DNA of 6,939 nt from a bacterium (GTDB taxonomy: Bacteria > Desulfobacterota > UBA8473). The notes below the pieces were generated by a model. It ran no database searches and was not told the DNA's origin. It worked only from the letters and a program-made list of their open reading frames with translations. The position numbers and the translations under genes are program-made. This document shows, one piece after another, positions 1 through 6,482 of the stretch. The number at the start of each line of letters is the position of its first letter. Position 1 is the first letter of the stretch. The DNA lies in the NCBI GenBank assembly GCA_009773075.1, contig WOUX01000254.1, forward strand, positions 1-6,939. The letters are read 5' to 3'.

Positions 1-3000
1 GGCATGTCTTCCTCCGGCAAAACCCTGGAAAGTACCCCCTTATTTCCATGTCTACCTGCCATCTTGTCACCAACAGACAGCTTCCTCTTGACAGCAACAT
101 TAACTTTTACCATTTTGATGACCCCGGGTGGTAACTCATCACCCTTTGTTATCCGGTTGATCTTCTGTTCAAATACCAATTTCACTAAGTCAACCTGCTC
201 ATTAAAAACCTCTATGATTCTATCAATTTCAGACTCAATATCTTTACCGTCAACGATTGAGACATCCCTCCATTTAGCAACAGGGATATTAAAAATATCT
301 TCTTCTGTAATAACCTGTCTTTTCTTTAATAAAACAGCACCTTCTTTATCAACTGTTAATTTCGTAGCAGAGGTTTTTCCAATCAAGAGCTTCTTGATTT
401 TTTGAACAGCACAATCCTTGAGGATACTAATCTCATCTTCCTGGTCAGTTAGTAGTCTTGATACTTCAGAATTCTCAATATATTTTGTCCTCTCATCCTT
501 TTCTACCCCTCGTCTTGAAAATACCTTTGCATTAATTACTGTCCCTTGAACCCCTGGCGGAACCCTTAAAGAAGTATCTTGTACATCTCTAGCCTTTTCA
601 CCAAAAATTGCCCTGAGTAATTTTTCTTCAGGTGAAAGTTGAGTCTCTCCCTTTGGTGTAATCTTCCCAACCAAAATGTCTCCAGGTCCGACCTCAGCAC
701 CAATACGAATAATTCCACTTTCATCAAGATCCTTTAAAGACTCTTCACCGAGATTAGGTATATCTCTGGTAATCTCTTCTTTTCCCAATTTTGTGTCTCT
801 AGCAACTACCTCAAATTCCTCTATATGAATTGAAGTAAAGCTATCATCCTTTAGGACTTTCTCACTTATCAGAATAGAGTCTTCAAAGTTATAACCACCC
901 CATGGCATAAAGGCTACCAAAACATTATGTCCTAAAGCAAGCTCTCCCATATATGTTGCTGTGCCATCTGCAATAATTTCCCCTTTTTTTATTTCATCTC
1001 CGACATTCACCAGGGGCTTTTGATTAATACAGGTGTTTTGATTAGAACGTTGATATTTTACAAGATTATAGATATCAATACTACTCTCTAACTCTTTTCC
1101 TTCTTCTTCTTTAATCCTGACTACAATGCGAGAGGAATCTACATTTTCAACTACACCATTTCTCTTCGCTATTACAGTTACCCCTGAATCTCTAGCAATG
1201 ACACTCTCGATACCCGTTCCTATCAAAGGGGCATCTGTACGCATCAGAGGCACTGCTTGTCGTTGCATATTAGAACCCATAAGTGCTCTGTTTGCATCAT
1301 CATTCTCCAAAAATGGAATCAATGAAGCTGCTACACTAACCAGTTGATTAGGAGAGACATCCATGAAATCAACTTCCTCTGGTGAAATCATAATGAACTC
1401 TCCACTCTTACGAGCAGAAATTACCTCCATAACAAATCTTCCGTTTTCATCCAGTGGAGCATTAGCTTGAGCGATAATATGATCCTCTTCATCTATTGCA
1501 GAGAGATACTTGATATTCTTCGTTGCAACTCCATTAACCACTTCTCTATAAGGGGTTTCGATAAAGCCGTATTCATTAACCCTGGCAAAAGTGCTTAAAG
1601 AGACAATTAGACCAATATTTGGCCCTTCAGGGGTTTCAATAGGACATATTCTTCCATAATGTGTGGGGTGTACATCTCTGACCTCAAATCCTGCCCGCTC
1701 TCTGGTCAAACCACCTGGTCCCAATGCACTGAGCCGCCGTTTATGAGTAACCTCTGACAAAGGATTCGTTTGATCCATGAATTGAGAAAGCTGACTGCTG
1801 CCAAAGAATTCTTTAACCACGGCTAAAACAGGTTTAGCATTAATCAGATCATGAGGCATAAGCGTTTCAATTTCTTGCAAACTCATTCTCTCCTTAATAG
1901 CCCTTTCCATTCGTACTAAACCAAGTCGGTACTGGTTTTCAACGAGTTCTCCAACTGACTTAACTCTTCTATTCCCCAGGTTATCAATATCATCTATTGA
2001 TCCCTTTCCGTTCTTCAACTCCACAAGCACCCTAACAGCTTCTAGAATGTCTTCCCTTTTAAGTGTCCTATGCTTTAAAGGAATATTCAAACCCAACTTA
2101 TAATTTAGTTTTAATCTACCGACCTCCGATAGATCATAACGCTCAGGATTAAAAAAAAGATTACTAAAAAAGATGGTGGCAGTCTCCACAGTAGGTGGAT
2201 CACTAGGGCGCAACCTTCGGTAAATCTCAATTATTGCATCTTCGGCGCTAGATATTTTGTCAATAGCCAATGTATTCCGCAACGACAAGTCAATGCTTCC
2301 ATCGCTGATATGAAGCAAGTCAAATTCCTTTATCCCTCTGGATTTTATCTCCTTAAATTTCTCAAGGGTAAGTTCGTCGTTACATTTAAGTACAACTTCC
2401 TCTAAATTAGGATCAATTACATCATGGGAACTGATACATCCCAAGATATCTTCAACTCCAGCAGAAATATGCTTTATTCCGGCATCTATCAGCTTGCGAA
2501 CAACAGTCTGGGTTATTTTCCTACCTTTCTTAATAATCATCTCACCAGTCTCAGGAGATATGATATCGTTTGAGGTTTTAACCCCTACTAAAAGATCAGG
2601 TTCCATACTTCTTTTAACAGATCTTCAGTAGAATAACCTAGAGCTTTAATCAAAATAGTTGCCGGAAATTTTCTTCGTCTATCAATACGTACATAAATTA
2701 TATCTTTGGGATCAAATTCTAAATCTATCCATGATCCCCGCTGAGGGATGATCCTTGCAGAATAAAGTAACTTACCACTGATATGGGTTTTACCTTTGTC
2801 ATGATCAAAGAATATTCCTGGGGATCTGTGCAATTGGCTGACTATTACTCTTTCTGTTCCATTGATGACAAAAGTTCCATTATCAGTCATCAATGGAATC
2901 TCTCCAAAATAGACCTCCTGCTCTTTAACGTCTCTAATGTTTCGGATGACTGTTTCATCATCAACATCCCAAACAACAAGCCGCACAGTAACTTTAAGGG

Positions 3001-3298
3001 GAAGGGCATAAGTCATTCCCCTTTGACGACATTCATCCACCCCATACTTTGGTTCTCCCATATCATAACTCACGAAATCCAGGGATGAAGTCCCGTTGAA
3101 ATCTCTTATTGGAAAAACACTCTTAAACACTTCTTGAAGCCCGATATCTTCACGCTTATCAGGGTCGATATCCTTTTGTAAAAATCTTTCATAAGACCTC
3201 TTTTGGATATCTATAAGGTCCGGGATATCAATAATGTTTTGGATCCTTGTAAAATTTTTTCGTGTCATACGGGTATTCAATGATACTGAGCGACCCAT
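1..3298 (-). CDS. rpoB: RNA polymerase beta subunit, frame broken near 2610, 3' end outside window
   Basis: This gene encodes the beta subunit of RNA polymerase, which forms half of the active-site cleft and the rifampicin pocket. The first part (3298 to about 2605) reads MGRSVSLNTRMTRKNF and continues through the conserved NGTERVIVSQLHRSPG and RRRKFPATILIKALGYST segments, then hits a stop at 2588-2590. The rest continues without a stop in another frame from about 2603 to the window edge. It contains FFGSSQLSQFMDQ and THKRRLSALGPGG (rifampicin region), PWGGYNFEDS, and GDKMAGRHGNKG with the lysines equivalent to E. coli K1065 and K1073. It leaves the window near E. coli residue 1085, so about 250 residues are missing. 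The ATG at 3298 is chosen because a strong Shine-Dalgarno sits 5 nt upstream. Family alignment from memory suggests about 49 nt are absent at the frame change. As given, the sequence cannot make full-length protein, so a sequence or assembly error is likely. Confidence 0.95.
2588..2623 (-). other. rpoB frame break and apparent ~50-nt coding loss
   Basis: Upstream of here the beta-subunit frame ends GYSTEDLLKEVWNLIF and stops. Downstream conservation (PDLLVGVKTSND, then ISPETGEMIIKKGRKIT) lies one base back in frame. In E. coli RpoB about 28 residues separate the equivalent tyrosine (NYTTEQ) from the PERLRG proline. Here only 35 nt separate them, so about 49 nt are missing, which agrees with the observed frame change (a loss of 1 modulo 3). 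The exact missing length depends on family indels that I cannot check. Confidence 0.75.
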
Positions 3299-3303
3299 AT
3301 TAA

Positions 3304-3311
3304 CTCCTCTC
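3304..3311 (-). promoter_or_regulatory. Ribosome binding site that fixes the rpoB start
   Basis: On the minus strand GAGAGGAG lies 5 nt before the ATG at 3298. The open frame extends upstream to a GTG at 3379, but those 27 residues (starting MWSKQKIP) do not resemble the start of any RpoB and have no comparable site. The ATG at 3298 is therefore preferred. Confidence 0.85.
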
Positions 3312-3378
3312 AAGCCGACAAGCGTCTCGGAATCTATACAACTTATTGAAGTTAAAGGTATTTTTTGTTTTGACCACA

Positions 3379-3399
3379 CAATCGGAAATCGGAAATTGG
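3379..3399. repeat. Short heptamer tandem repeat (2.7-3 units)
   Basis: The plus strand shows three successive 7-nt units: caatcgg, aaatcgg and aaattgg. The middle unit differs from each neighbour by one base. It lies in the non-coding rplL-rpoB spacer. Its role is unknown, and it may be a small relic of a tandem-repeat expansion or a chance pattern. Confidence 0.6.
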
Positions 3400-3431
3400 T
3401 TTTATTTTATTTGCGACTCCCGAACAATGGT

Positions 3432-3812
3432 CTATTCAATCTCTACAGTAGCTCCTACTTCTTCTAATTGTTTCTTAATATCCTCAATCTCTGCTTTAAG
3501 AACCCCTTCCTTAACAGATTTAGGTGCACTCTCAACCAAGTCCTTAGCTTCTTTTAACCCCAGTCCTGTAAGTGCCCTAACCACTTTAATAACTTGAATT
3601 TTTTTATCCCCCACCGCTTTTAGTATTACATTAAACTCTGTTTTTTCTTCAGCGACTGCTTCGACCGGCACCTGACCGGTGGGCGCAACAGTAACTGGGG
3701 CTAAAGCTGAAACACCAAATTTCTCTTGCAATTCTTTTATAAACCCCGAAAGTTCCAGAACTGTCATATTCTCTATAAAATCAATAACATCTTCTTTAGT
3801 AACTTTTGCCAT
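3432..3812 (-). CDS. rplL: 50S ribosomal protein L7/L12
   Basis: L7/L12 forms the dimers of the mobile ribosomal stalk that recruit and stimulate the GTPase factors EF-Tu, EF-G and IF2. The 126-residue product is full length for the family. Residues 1-33 match the N-terminal dimerisation domain that docks on L10, and 36-55 form an Ala/Pro/Val-rich flexible hinge. Residues 57-126 are the factor-binding C-terminal domain, with the hallmark KIQVIKVVRALTGLGLKEAK at 71-90. A G-rich Shine-Dalgarno (3821-3827, 8 nt spacing) precedes the ATG. It lies 36 nt downstream of rplJ, the usual arrangement that lets the two stalk proteins be made together. The reading frame is intact and nothing in it is unusual. 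Confidence 0.97.
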   Translation of the reverse strand: MAKVTKEDVIDFIENMTVLELSGFIKELQEKFGVSALAPVTVAPTGQVPVEAVAEEKTEFNVILKAVGDKKIQVIKVVRALTGLGLKEAKDLVESAPKSVKEGVLKAEIEDIKKQLEEVGATVEIE

Positions 3813-3848
3813 ATCTTAATCCCCCCTAGTTTAATTTAATTTCAACTG

Positions 3849-4364
3849 TTATTTTATTTTTTCTTTAATCGCTTCTAGTACACAAATAAATTTTGAGAGT
3901 ATCCCATTTAAGACCTGTACCAGGCTCGTTTGACTCGAAGCAAATAGAGATAGCATCTGTGCCAACAGTGCCTCTCTACTTGGGATATCAGCAAGTAATT
4001 TAATATCATCGACTGTTATAACTTTACCATCTAATACTCCAGATTTAATCTCTAACTTTGGATAATCTTTGCTAAATTTTATTAAAACCTTTGCTGGAGA
4101 CAGAGGATCATCATAGCTAATAGCAATCGCAGTAGGACCACTAAAATAATCATCCAGTAACTCTAACTCTGTAGCCTTAGCGGCAAGTTTTACAATACTA
4201 TTTTTAACAACTCTATACTCTATTGCTTCGCTTCGAAGCTCCCTTCTCAGCCTATTTATTTCCTCTACATTCAGACCGCAATAGTCTGTAAGAATAGCAA
4301 TCTTTGCTTTTCGAAATTTCCCGTTAAGTTCTGGAATAATTTGTTCTTTCAATTTTCTATTCAA
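3849..4364 (-). CDS. rplJ: 50S ribosomal protein L10
   Basis: L10 anchors the stalk: its globular N-terminal part binds 23S rRNA next to L11, and its C-terminal helix carries the L12 dimers. The 171-residue product is of normal length. Visible hallmarks are RRELR at 40-44, VVKN at 52-55, GPTA at 76-79 and LADIPSREALLAQ at 124-136, followed by an amphipathic C-terminal helix (about 140-171). The start is a TTG, chosen because MNRKLKEQ matches the usual L10 N-terminus and GGAGGG stands 10 nt upstream. No ATG or GTG is better placed. In other bacteria L10 or the L10-L12 complex represses its own mRNA through the leader, and the gap before this gene holds a terminator-like hairpin. Confidence 0.96.
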   Translation of the reverse strand: MNRKLKEQIIPELNGKFRKAKIAILTDYCGLNVEEINRLRRELRSEAIEYRVVKNSIVKLAAKATELELLDDYFSGPTAIAISYDDPLSPAKVLIKFSKDYPKLEIKSGVLDGKVITVDDIKLLADIPSREALLAQMLSLFASSQTSLVQVLNGILSKFICVLEAIKEKIK

Positions 4365-4374
4365 CGGTATCCAA

Positions 4375-4380
4375 CCCTCC
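4375..4380 (-). promoter_or_regulatory. Shine-Dalgarno of rplJ (TTG start)
   Basis: On the minus strand GGAGGG lies 10 nt before the TTG at 4364. This is slightly long spacing, but it is the only strong site near the conserved L10 N-terminus. Confidence 0.7.
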
Positions 4381-4396
4381 TTTTTGAGTAGGGATT

Positions 4397-4433
4397 AAAA
4401 ACAAAATAAAAACCTCTGGTAGATTCAGAGGCT
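4397..4433 (-). terminator. Intrinsic terminator or attenuator hairpin upstream of rplJ
   Basis: The minus-strand RNA forms an 8-bp stem (4433-4426 with 4418-4411, one G-U pair) with CCUCUG/CAGAGG as its core and a 7-nt loop. It is followed at once by a U-rich tract (UUUAUUUUGUUUUU). It sits between rplA and rplJ, where many bacteria have an autoregulated L10 leader. Its position inside a gene cluster favours an attenuator over an absolute terminator. No match to the Rfam L10_leader model has been tested. Confidence 0.72.
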
Positions 4434-4468
4434 ATGTAATTAAGGATATTAACTTTATTCCTCTAATC

Positions 4469-5173
4469 TTACTTTAATCTCCCTCTAACATGGAGAGGGT
4501 CGATCTTTATTCCGGGGCCCATGGTTGAGGCAAGGACTACACTACGCAAATACACTCCTTTACTTGAAGGTGGTTTTGCTTTAATTATAACATCGAGAAG
4601 TGATATAATATTATCCAATATCTTCTCTAGACTGAAAGAGACCCTTCCAACAGGCACATGAACTATGCCTGTCTTGTCAGCCCTAAAATCAACCTTCCCG
4701 GCTCTTAACTCTTTAACCACACGGGCAACATCAAAAGTCACAGTACCAACCTTGGGATTTGGCATTAATCCCCGTGGCCCTAAAATTTTCCCTATCTTTC
4801 CAACAAGACTCATCATATCCGGAGTGGCAACAACCTTATCAAACCCTAACCATCCTCCAGCAATTTTATCGATCAAATCCTCAGATCCAACAAAATCAGC
4901 ACCAGCTTCATTTGCTTCCTTTTCTTTTTCTCCCTTTGCAAAGACCAAAATCGTAACCTCTTTACCTGTTCCACTAGGTAAAACTACAGTTCCCCTCACC
5001 ATTTGATCAGGCTTTCTAGGATCGATACCAAGCTTAATGGAAACATCAATCGATTCATCGAATTTGGCATACGAACTGTCTTTTACAATTTTTATGCCTT
5101 CTTCCAACTCATACTTTTTAGTTGTATCAACTTTTTTTACTGCCTCTAAATATTTTTTCCCTTTTTTTGCCAC
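4469..5173 (-). CDS. rplA: 50S ribosomal protein L1
   Basis: L1 binds 23S rRNA and forms the mobile L1 arm that helps deacylated tRNA leave the E site. In E. coli it also represses its own operon by binding the mRNA leader. From the GTG at 5173 the product is 234 residues, the usual family length. The N-terminus MAKKGKKYLEAVKKVD is typical. LGPRGLMPNPKVGT at 131-144 is the family signature, and STMGPG at 216-221 lies in the conserved C-terminal segment. The frame is also open to a TTG at 5185, but that start has no Shine-Dalgarno and would add four residues absent from most L1 proteins. The GTG has GGAG exactly 6 nt upstream. The gene follows rplK after 57 nt, as in most bacteria, and is intact. 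Confidence 0.96.
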   Translation of the reverse strand: MAKKGKKYLEAVKKVDTTKKYELEEGIKIVKDSSYAKFDESIDVSIKLGIDPRKPDQMVRGTVVLPSGTGKEVTILVFAKGEKEKEANEAGADFVGSEDLIDKIAGGWLGFDKVVATPDMMSLVGKIGKILGPRGLMPNPKVGTVTFDVARVVKELRAGKVDFRADKTGIVHVPVGRVSFSLEKILDNIISLLDVIIKAKPPSSKGVYLRSVVLASTMGPGIKIDPLHVRGRLK

Positions 5174-5179
5174 TTTTTT

Positions 5180-5183
5180 CTCC
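5180..5183 (-). promoter_or_regulatory. Shine-Dalgarno that favours the rplA GTG start
   Basis: On the minus strand GGAG is followed by six A residues and then GTG at 5173. The alternative TTG at 5185 overlaps the region just before this site and has no site of its own. Confidence 0.75.
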
Positions 5184-5230
5184 AACTTAACACTGTCAGT
5201 AATCCTACAATTTATTATCTTGCTAAAAAA

Positions 5231-5606
5231 CTATTCTATTATTTCTATCCCCATGCTTCTAGCTGTTCCCTCTATAGTCTTAATAGCGCCAGGTAAATCA
5301 ATTGCATTAAGATCCGGCTGTTTGGTTTTAGCAATCTCCTCTACTTGTTTGCGTGTAACTTTACCAATCTTGTCTTACTGACGCTGGAGGAGTTTTAGTA
5401 ATGAAACTAAATGACCTATCGACATATACGGTAATAACAACTGGGATTATCATACCTTCTTGTTTTTGAGTCTGAGCATTGAAGGACTTACAAAACTCCA
5501 TTATATTAACTCCATGTTGCCCTAATGCCGGTCCTACCGGAGGAGAGGGGGTTGCTTTACCTGCTGTAACTTGAAGTTTTATAATCCCAATAATCCTTTT
5601 AGCCAT
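5231..5606 (-). CDS. rplK: 50S ribosomal protein L11, frame broken near 5371-5377
   Basis: L11 sits at the GTPase-associated centre of the large subunit, binds 23S rRNA and is needed for RelA activation. Residues 1-77 are a good N-terminal domain, including the proline-rich LQVTAGKATPSPPVGPALGQ at 11-30, VNIMEFCKSFNA at 33-44 and FITKTPPASV at 68-77. The frame then stops at 5361-5363. Another frame resumes at about 5371 with KIGKVTRKQVEEIAKTK and ends TARSMGIEIIE with a TAG at 5231-5233. Together 77 and 46 residues leave about 18 residues missing from the usual 141, equal to the segment between TPPASV and K(I/V)GK. That removes the start of the rRNA-binding C-terminal domain. The loss is about 50 nt, consistent with the observed frame change. 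An assembly or sequence error is the likely cause. The start is the ATG at 5606. Confidence 0.93.
5361..5378 (-). other. rplK frame break and apparent ~50-nt coding loss
   Basis: Between the valine codon of TPPASV (5378-5376) and the lysine codon of KIGKVT (5371-5369) only four bases remain. E. coli L11 has 18 residues (54 nt) at this point. A loss of 50 nt (2 modulo 3) exactly explains the change of frame and would restore a 141-residue protein. The original frame runs on to a stop at 5361-5363. Confidence 0.8.
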
Positions 5607-5611
5607 CGACA

Positions 5612-5618
5612 CCCTCCT
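5612..5618 (-). promoter_or_regulatory. Ribosome binding site that fixes the rplK start
   Basis: On the minus strand AGGAGGG lies 5 nt before the ATG at 5606. A GTG at 5612 is in frame but overlaps the Shine-Dalgarno itself, so it is not used as the start. The protein then begins MAKRI, as is typical of L11. Confidence 0.85.
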
Positions 5619-5621
5619 AGA

Positions 5622-6152
5622 TTAAATCTTTTGGACCTGAAGGAACTCTAGTTCTACCGGCGTAGATCTACCAAAGATACTCACAAAAACCTTTAACTTT
5701 CCTTTTTCAGGTTTAACTTCTGCGACAACACCATTGAAATTTGTAAAGGGACCGTCAATCACTCTAATGGTATCACCCTCCTCGTATAATACTTTGGGTT
5801 TTGGCTTAAGAGTCCCTTCATTCATCTGATTCAATATTTCTTTTATTTCTTCATCCGGAATAGCCACCGGATCGGTTCTTCCACCTATAAAACCTGTAAC
5901 TTTAGGAGTATTTCTAACAATGTGCCAAGTTTCGTTATTTAATTCCATATTGATTAGTATATATCCTGGGAAAATCTTTCGGTCAGAGGTCTTTTTCTCG
6001 CCTTTAACAAGTTCAACAACCTTTTCTGACGGTACAAGAATTTCAGAAAAAAAATCTTCTTTTTTATGGGACTTTATTCGTTCTTCTATAGCCGTCTTAA
6101 CCTGATTTTCACAGCCCGAATATGTATGAACAACATACCACTTTTTTGCCAT
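5622..6152 (-). CDS. nusG: Transcription termination/antitermination protein NusG
   Basis: NusG binds RNA polymerase at the clamp, suppresses or modulates pausing, and links transcription to Rho or to the leading ribosome through S10. The 176-residue product is full length. Residues 1-108 form the NGN domain, with WYVVHTYSGCE at 5-15, FPGYILI at 61-67 and VTGFIGG at 85-91. Residues 124-176 form the C-terminal KOW domain, with EGDTIRVIDGPF at 125-136 and NGVVAEV at 140-146. It follows secE by 34 nt and precedes rplK by 15 nt, the standard order. The ATG at 6152 gives the conserved MAKKWYVVH start, but only a weak G-rich stretch lies upstream, so translation may depend on coupling to secE. The frame is intact. 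Confidence 0.97.
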   Translation of the reverse strand: MAKKWYVVHTYSGCENQVKTAIEERIKSHKKEDFFSEILVPSEKVVELVKGEKKTSDRKIFPGYILINMELNNETWHIVRNTPKVTGFIGGRTDPVAIPDEEIKEILNQMNEGTLKPKPKVLYEEGDTIRVIDGPFTNFNGVVAEVKPEKGKLKVFVSIFGRSTPVELEFLQVQKI

Positions 6153-6186
6153 TGTTTTAATTGCAACTCACTAGATAAAATCCTAA

Positions 6187-6372
6187 TCAGCCTAAAATAA
6201 TCCTGATCAGCCTCGATAACCCAATGTCAATAAGGCCCAAAAACATAGCTACGATAATTACAACAACCAAAACAACAGAAGTTGACCCAATAGTTTCTTT
6301 TCGAGAAGGCCAACTAACTTTTTTTAACTCGACTTTAACTTCTCTGAGAAACTTAATTGTTTCATTAACCAC
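6187..6372 (-). CDS. secE: Preprotein translocase subunit SecE
   Basis: SecE is the small essential clamp around SecY in the inner-membrane protein export channel. The product of 61 residues is the short, single-span form found in most bacteria (E. coli SecE has three spans). Residues 5-27 form the amphipathic cytosolic helix with the family signature FLREVKVELKKVSWPSRKET. A strongly hydrophobic span of about 33-52 follows (VVLVVVIIVAMFLGLI). The GTG at 6372 is chosen because GAGG lies 7 nt upstream. The open frame reaches back to an ATG at 6435, but that start lies inside the tRNA-Trp gene and would translate the tRNA's 3' half. The gene is 33 nt downstream of the tRNA's CCA end and 34 nt upstream of nusG. 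Confidence 0.92.
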   Translation of the reverse strand: MVNETIKFLREVKVELKKVSWPSRKETIGSTSVVLVVVIIVAMFLGLIDIGLSRLIRIILG

Positions 6373-6379
6373 TTGGAAA

Positions 6380-6385
6380 CCTCTT
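6380..6385 (-). promoter_or_regulatory. Shine-Dalgarno for the secE GTG start
   Basis: On the minus strand AAGAGG ends 7 nt before the GTG at 6372. This supports the start downstream of the tRNA over the in-frame ATG inside it. Confidence 0.7.
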
Positions 6386-6405
6386 ATGGAGAAGTCACCA
6401 GATGA

Positions 6406-6482
6406 TGGCAGGCCAGGAGGGATTCGAACCCCCATCCCCCGGATTTGGAGTCCGGCGCTCTAGCCATTAGAGCTACTGGCCT
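6406..6482 (-). tRNA. trnW: tRNA-Trp (anticodon CCA)
   Basis: The cloverleaf is complete. The acceptor stem AGGCCAG (6482-6476) pairs fully with CTGGCCT (6416-6410), followed by discriminator G at 6409 and an encoded CCA at 6408-6406. The anticodon stem CCGGA/TCCGG encloses the loop CTCCAAA, giving anticodon CCA for the UGG tryptophan codon. The T arm carries GGTTCGAATCC. A tRNA-Trp between rpmG and secE is a common arrangement in bacteria, and this one is probably processed from a transcript that continues into secE. Confidence 0.98.

Larger units (their letters stand above)
3299..3431 (-). other. rplL-rpoB spacer
   Basis: This 133-base untranslated spacer separates rplL from rpoB. It contains the rpoB Shine-Dalgarno, a heptamer repeat at 3379-3399, and a weak AT-rich 5-bp hairpin at 3340-3353 that no U-tract follows. 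I see no convincing terminator or promoter, so read-through from rplL into rpoB is the simplest expectation. In E. coli the equivalent spacer carries an attenuator and an RNase III site. Nothing here is strong enough to claim either. Confidence 0.55.
4365..4468 (-). promoter_or_regulatory. rplJ leader with possible antiterminator
   Basis: This 104-nt untranslated stretch lies between the rplA stop and the rplJ start. Its first nine bases, GAUUAGAGG (4468-4460), can pair with CCUCU-G-AAUC (4431-4422) in nine base pairs with one bulged G. That target includes the 5' arm and part of the loop of the terminator hairpin, so the two structures cannot coexist. The pairing is directly visible. Its use as an antiterminator controlled by L10, or by ribosomes finishing rplA, is inference. 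No clear -35/-10 promoter is seen here. Confidence 0.5.

Noticed and set aside
2610..2620. Programmed -1 ribosomal frameshift in rpoB at TTAAAAG
   Set aside because: The direction of shift fits, but the run does not match a full slippery heptamer in the zero frame, and about 16 conserved-position residues would still be missing after a slip. A base loss explains more.
3340..3353. AACTT/AAGTT hairpin before rpoB as a terminator
   Set aside because: The stem is only five mostly A-T pairs and no U tract follows.
3299..3379. Longer RpoB starting at the GTG at 3379
   Set aside because: No Shine-Dalgarno, and the extra residues are not RpoB-like. The ATG at 3298 has an excellent site and gives the usual N-terminus.
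5361..5378. Programmed +1 frameshift or translational bypass in rplK
   Set aside because: No slippery codon or matching take-off and landing codons are visible. Bypassing skips extra bases, whereas here coding bases are absent.
4..5381. Several plus-strand open frames of 60-130 codons
   Set aside because: They lie opposite highly conserved minus-strand genes, have low-complexity Ser/Leu/Phe-rich translations and no recognisable family. They are antisense shadows.
6373..6435. Longer SecE starting at the ATG at 6435
   Set aside because: The added residues (GVRIPPGLPSSGD) are a translation of the tRNA-Trp 3' half and have no homology in SecE. A Shine-Dalgarno supports the GTG at 6372.
6224..6463. 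Plus-strand frame over secE and tRNA-Trp (ending GGIRTPIPRIWSPAL)
   Set aside because: The GGIRTPI type ending is the familiar spurious translation of a tRNA gene's antisense strand.
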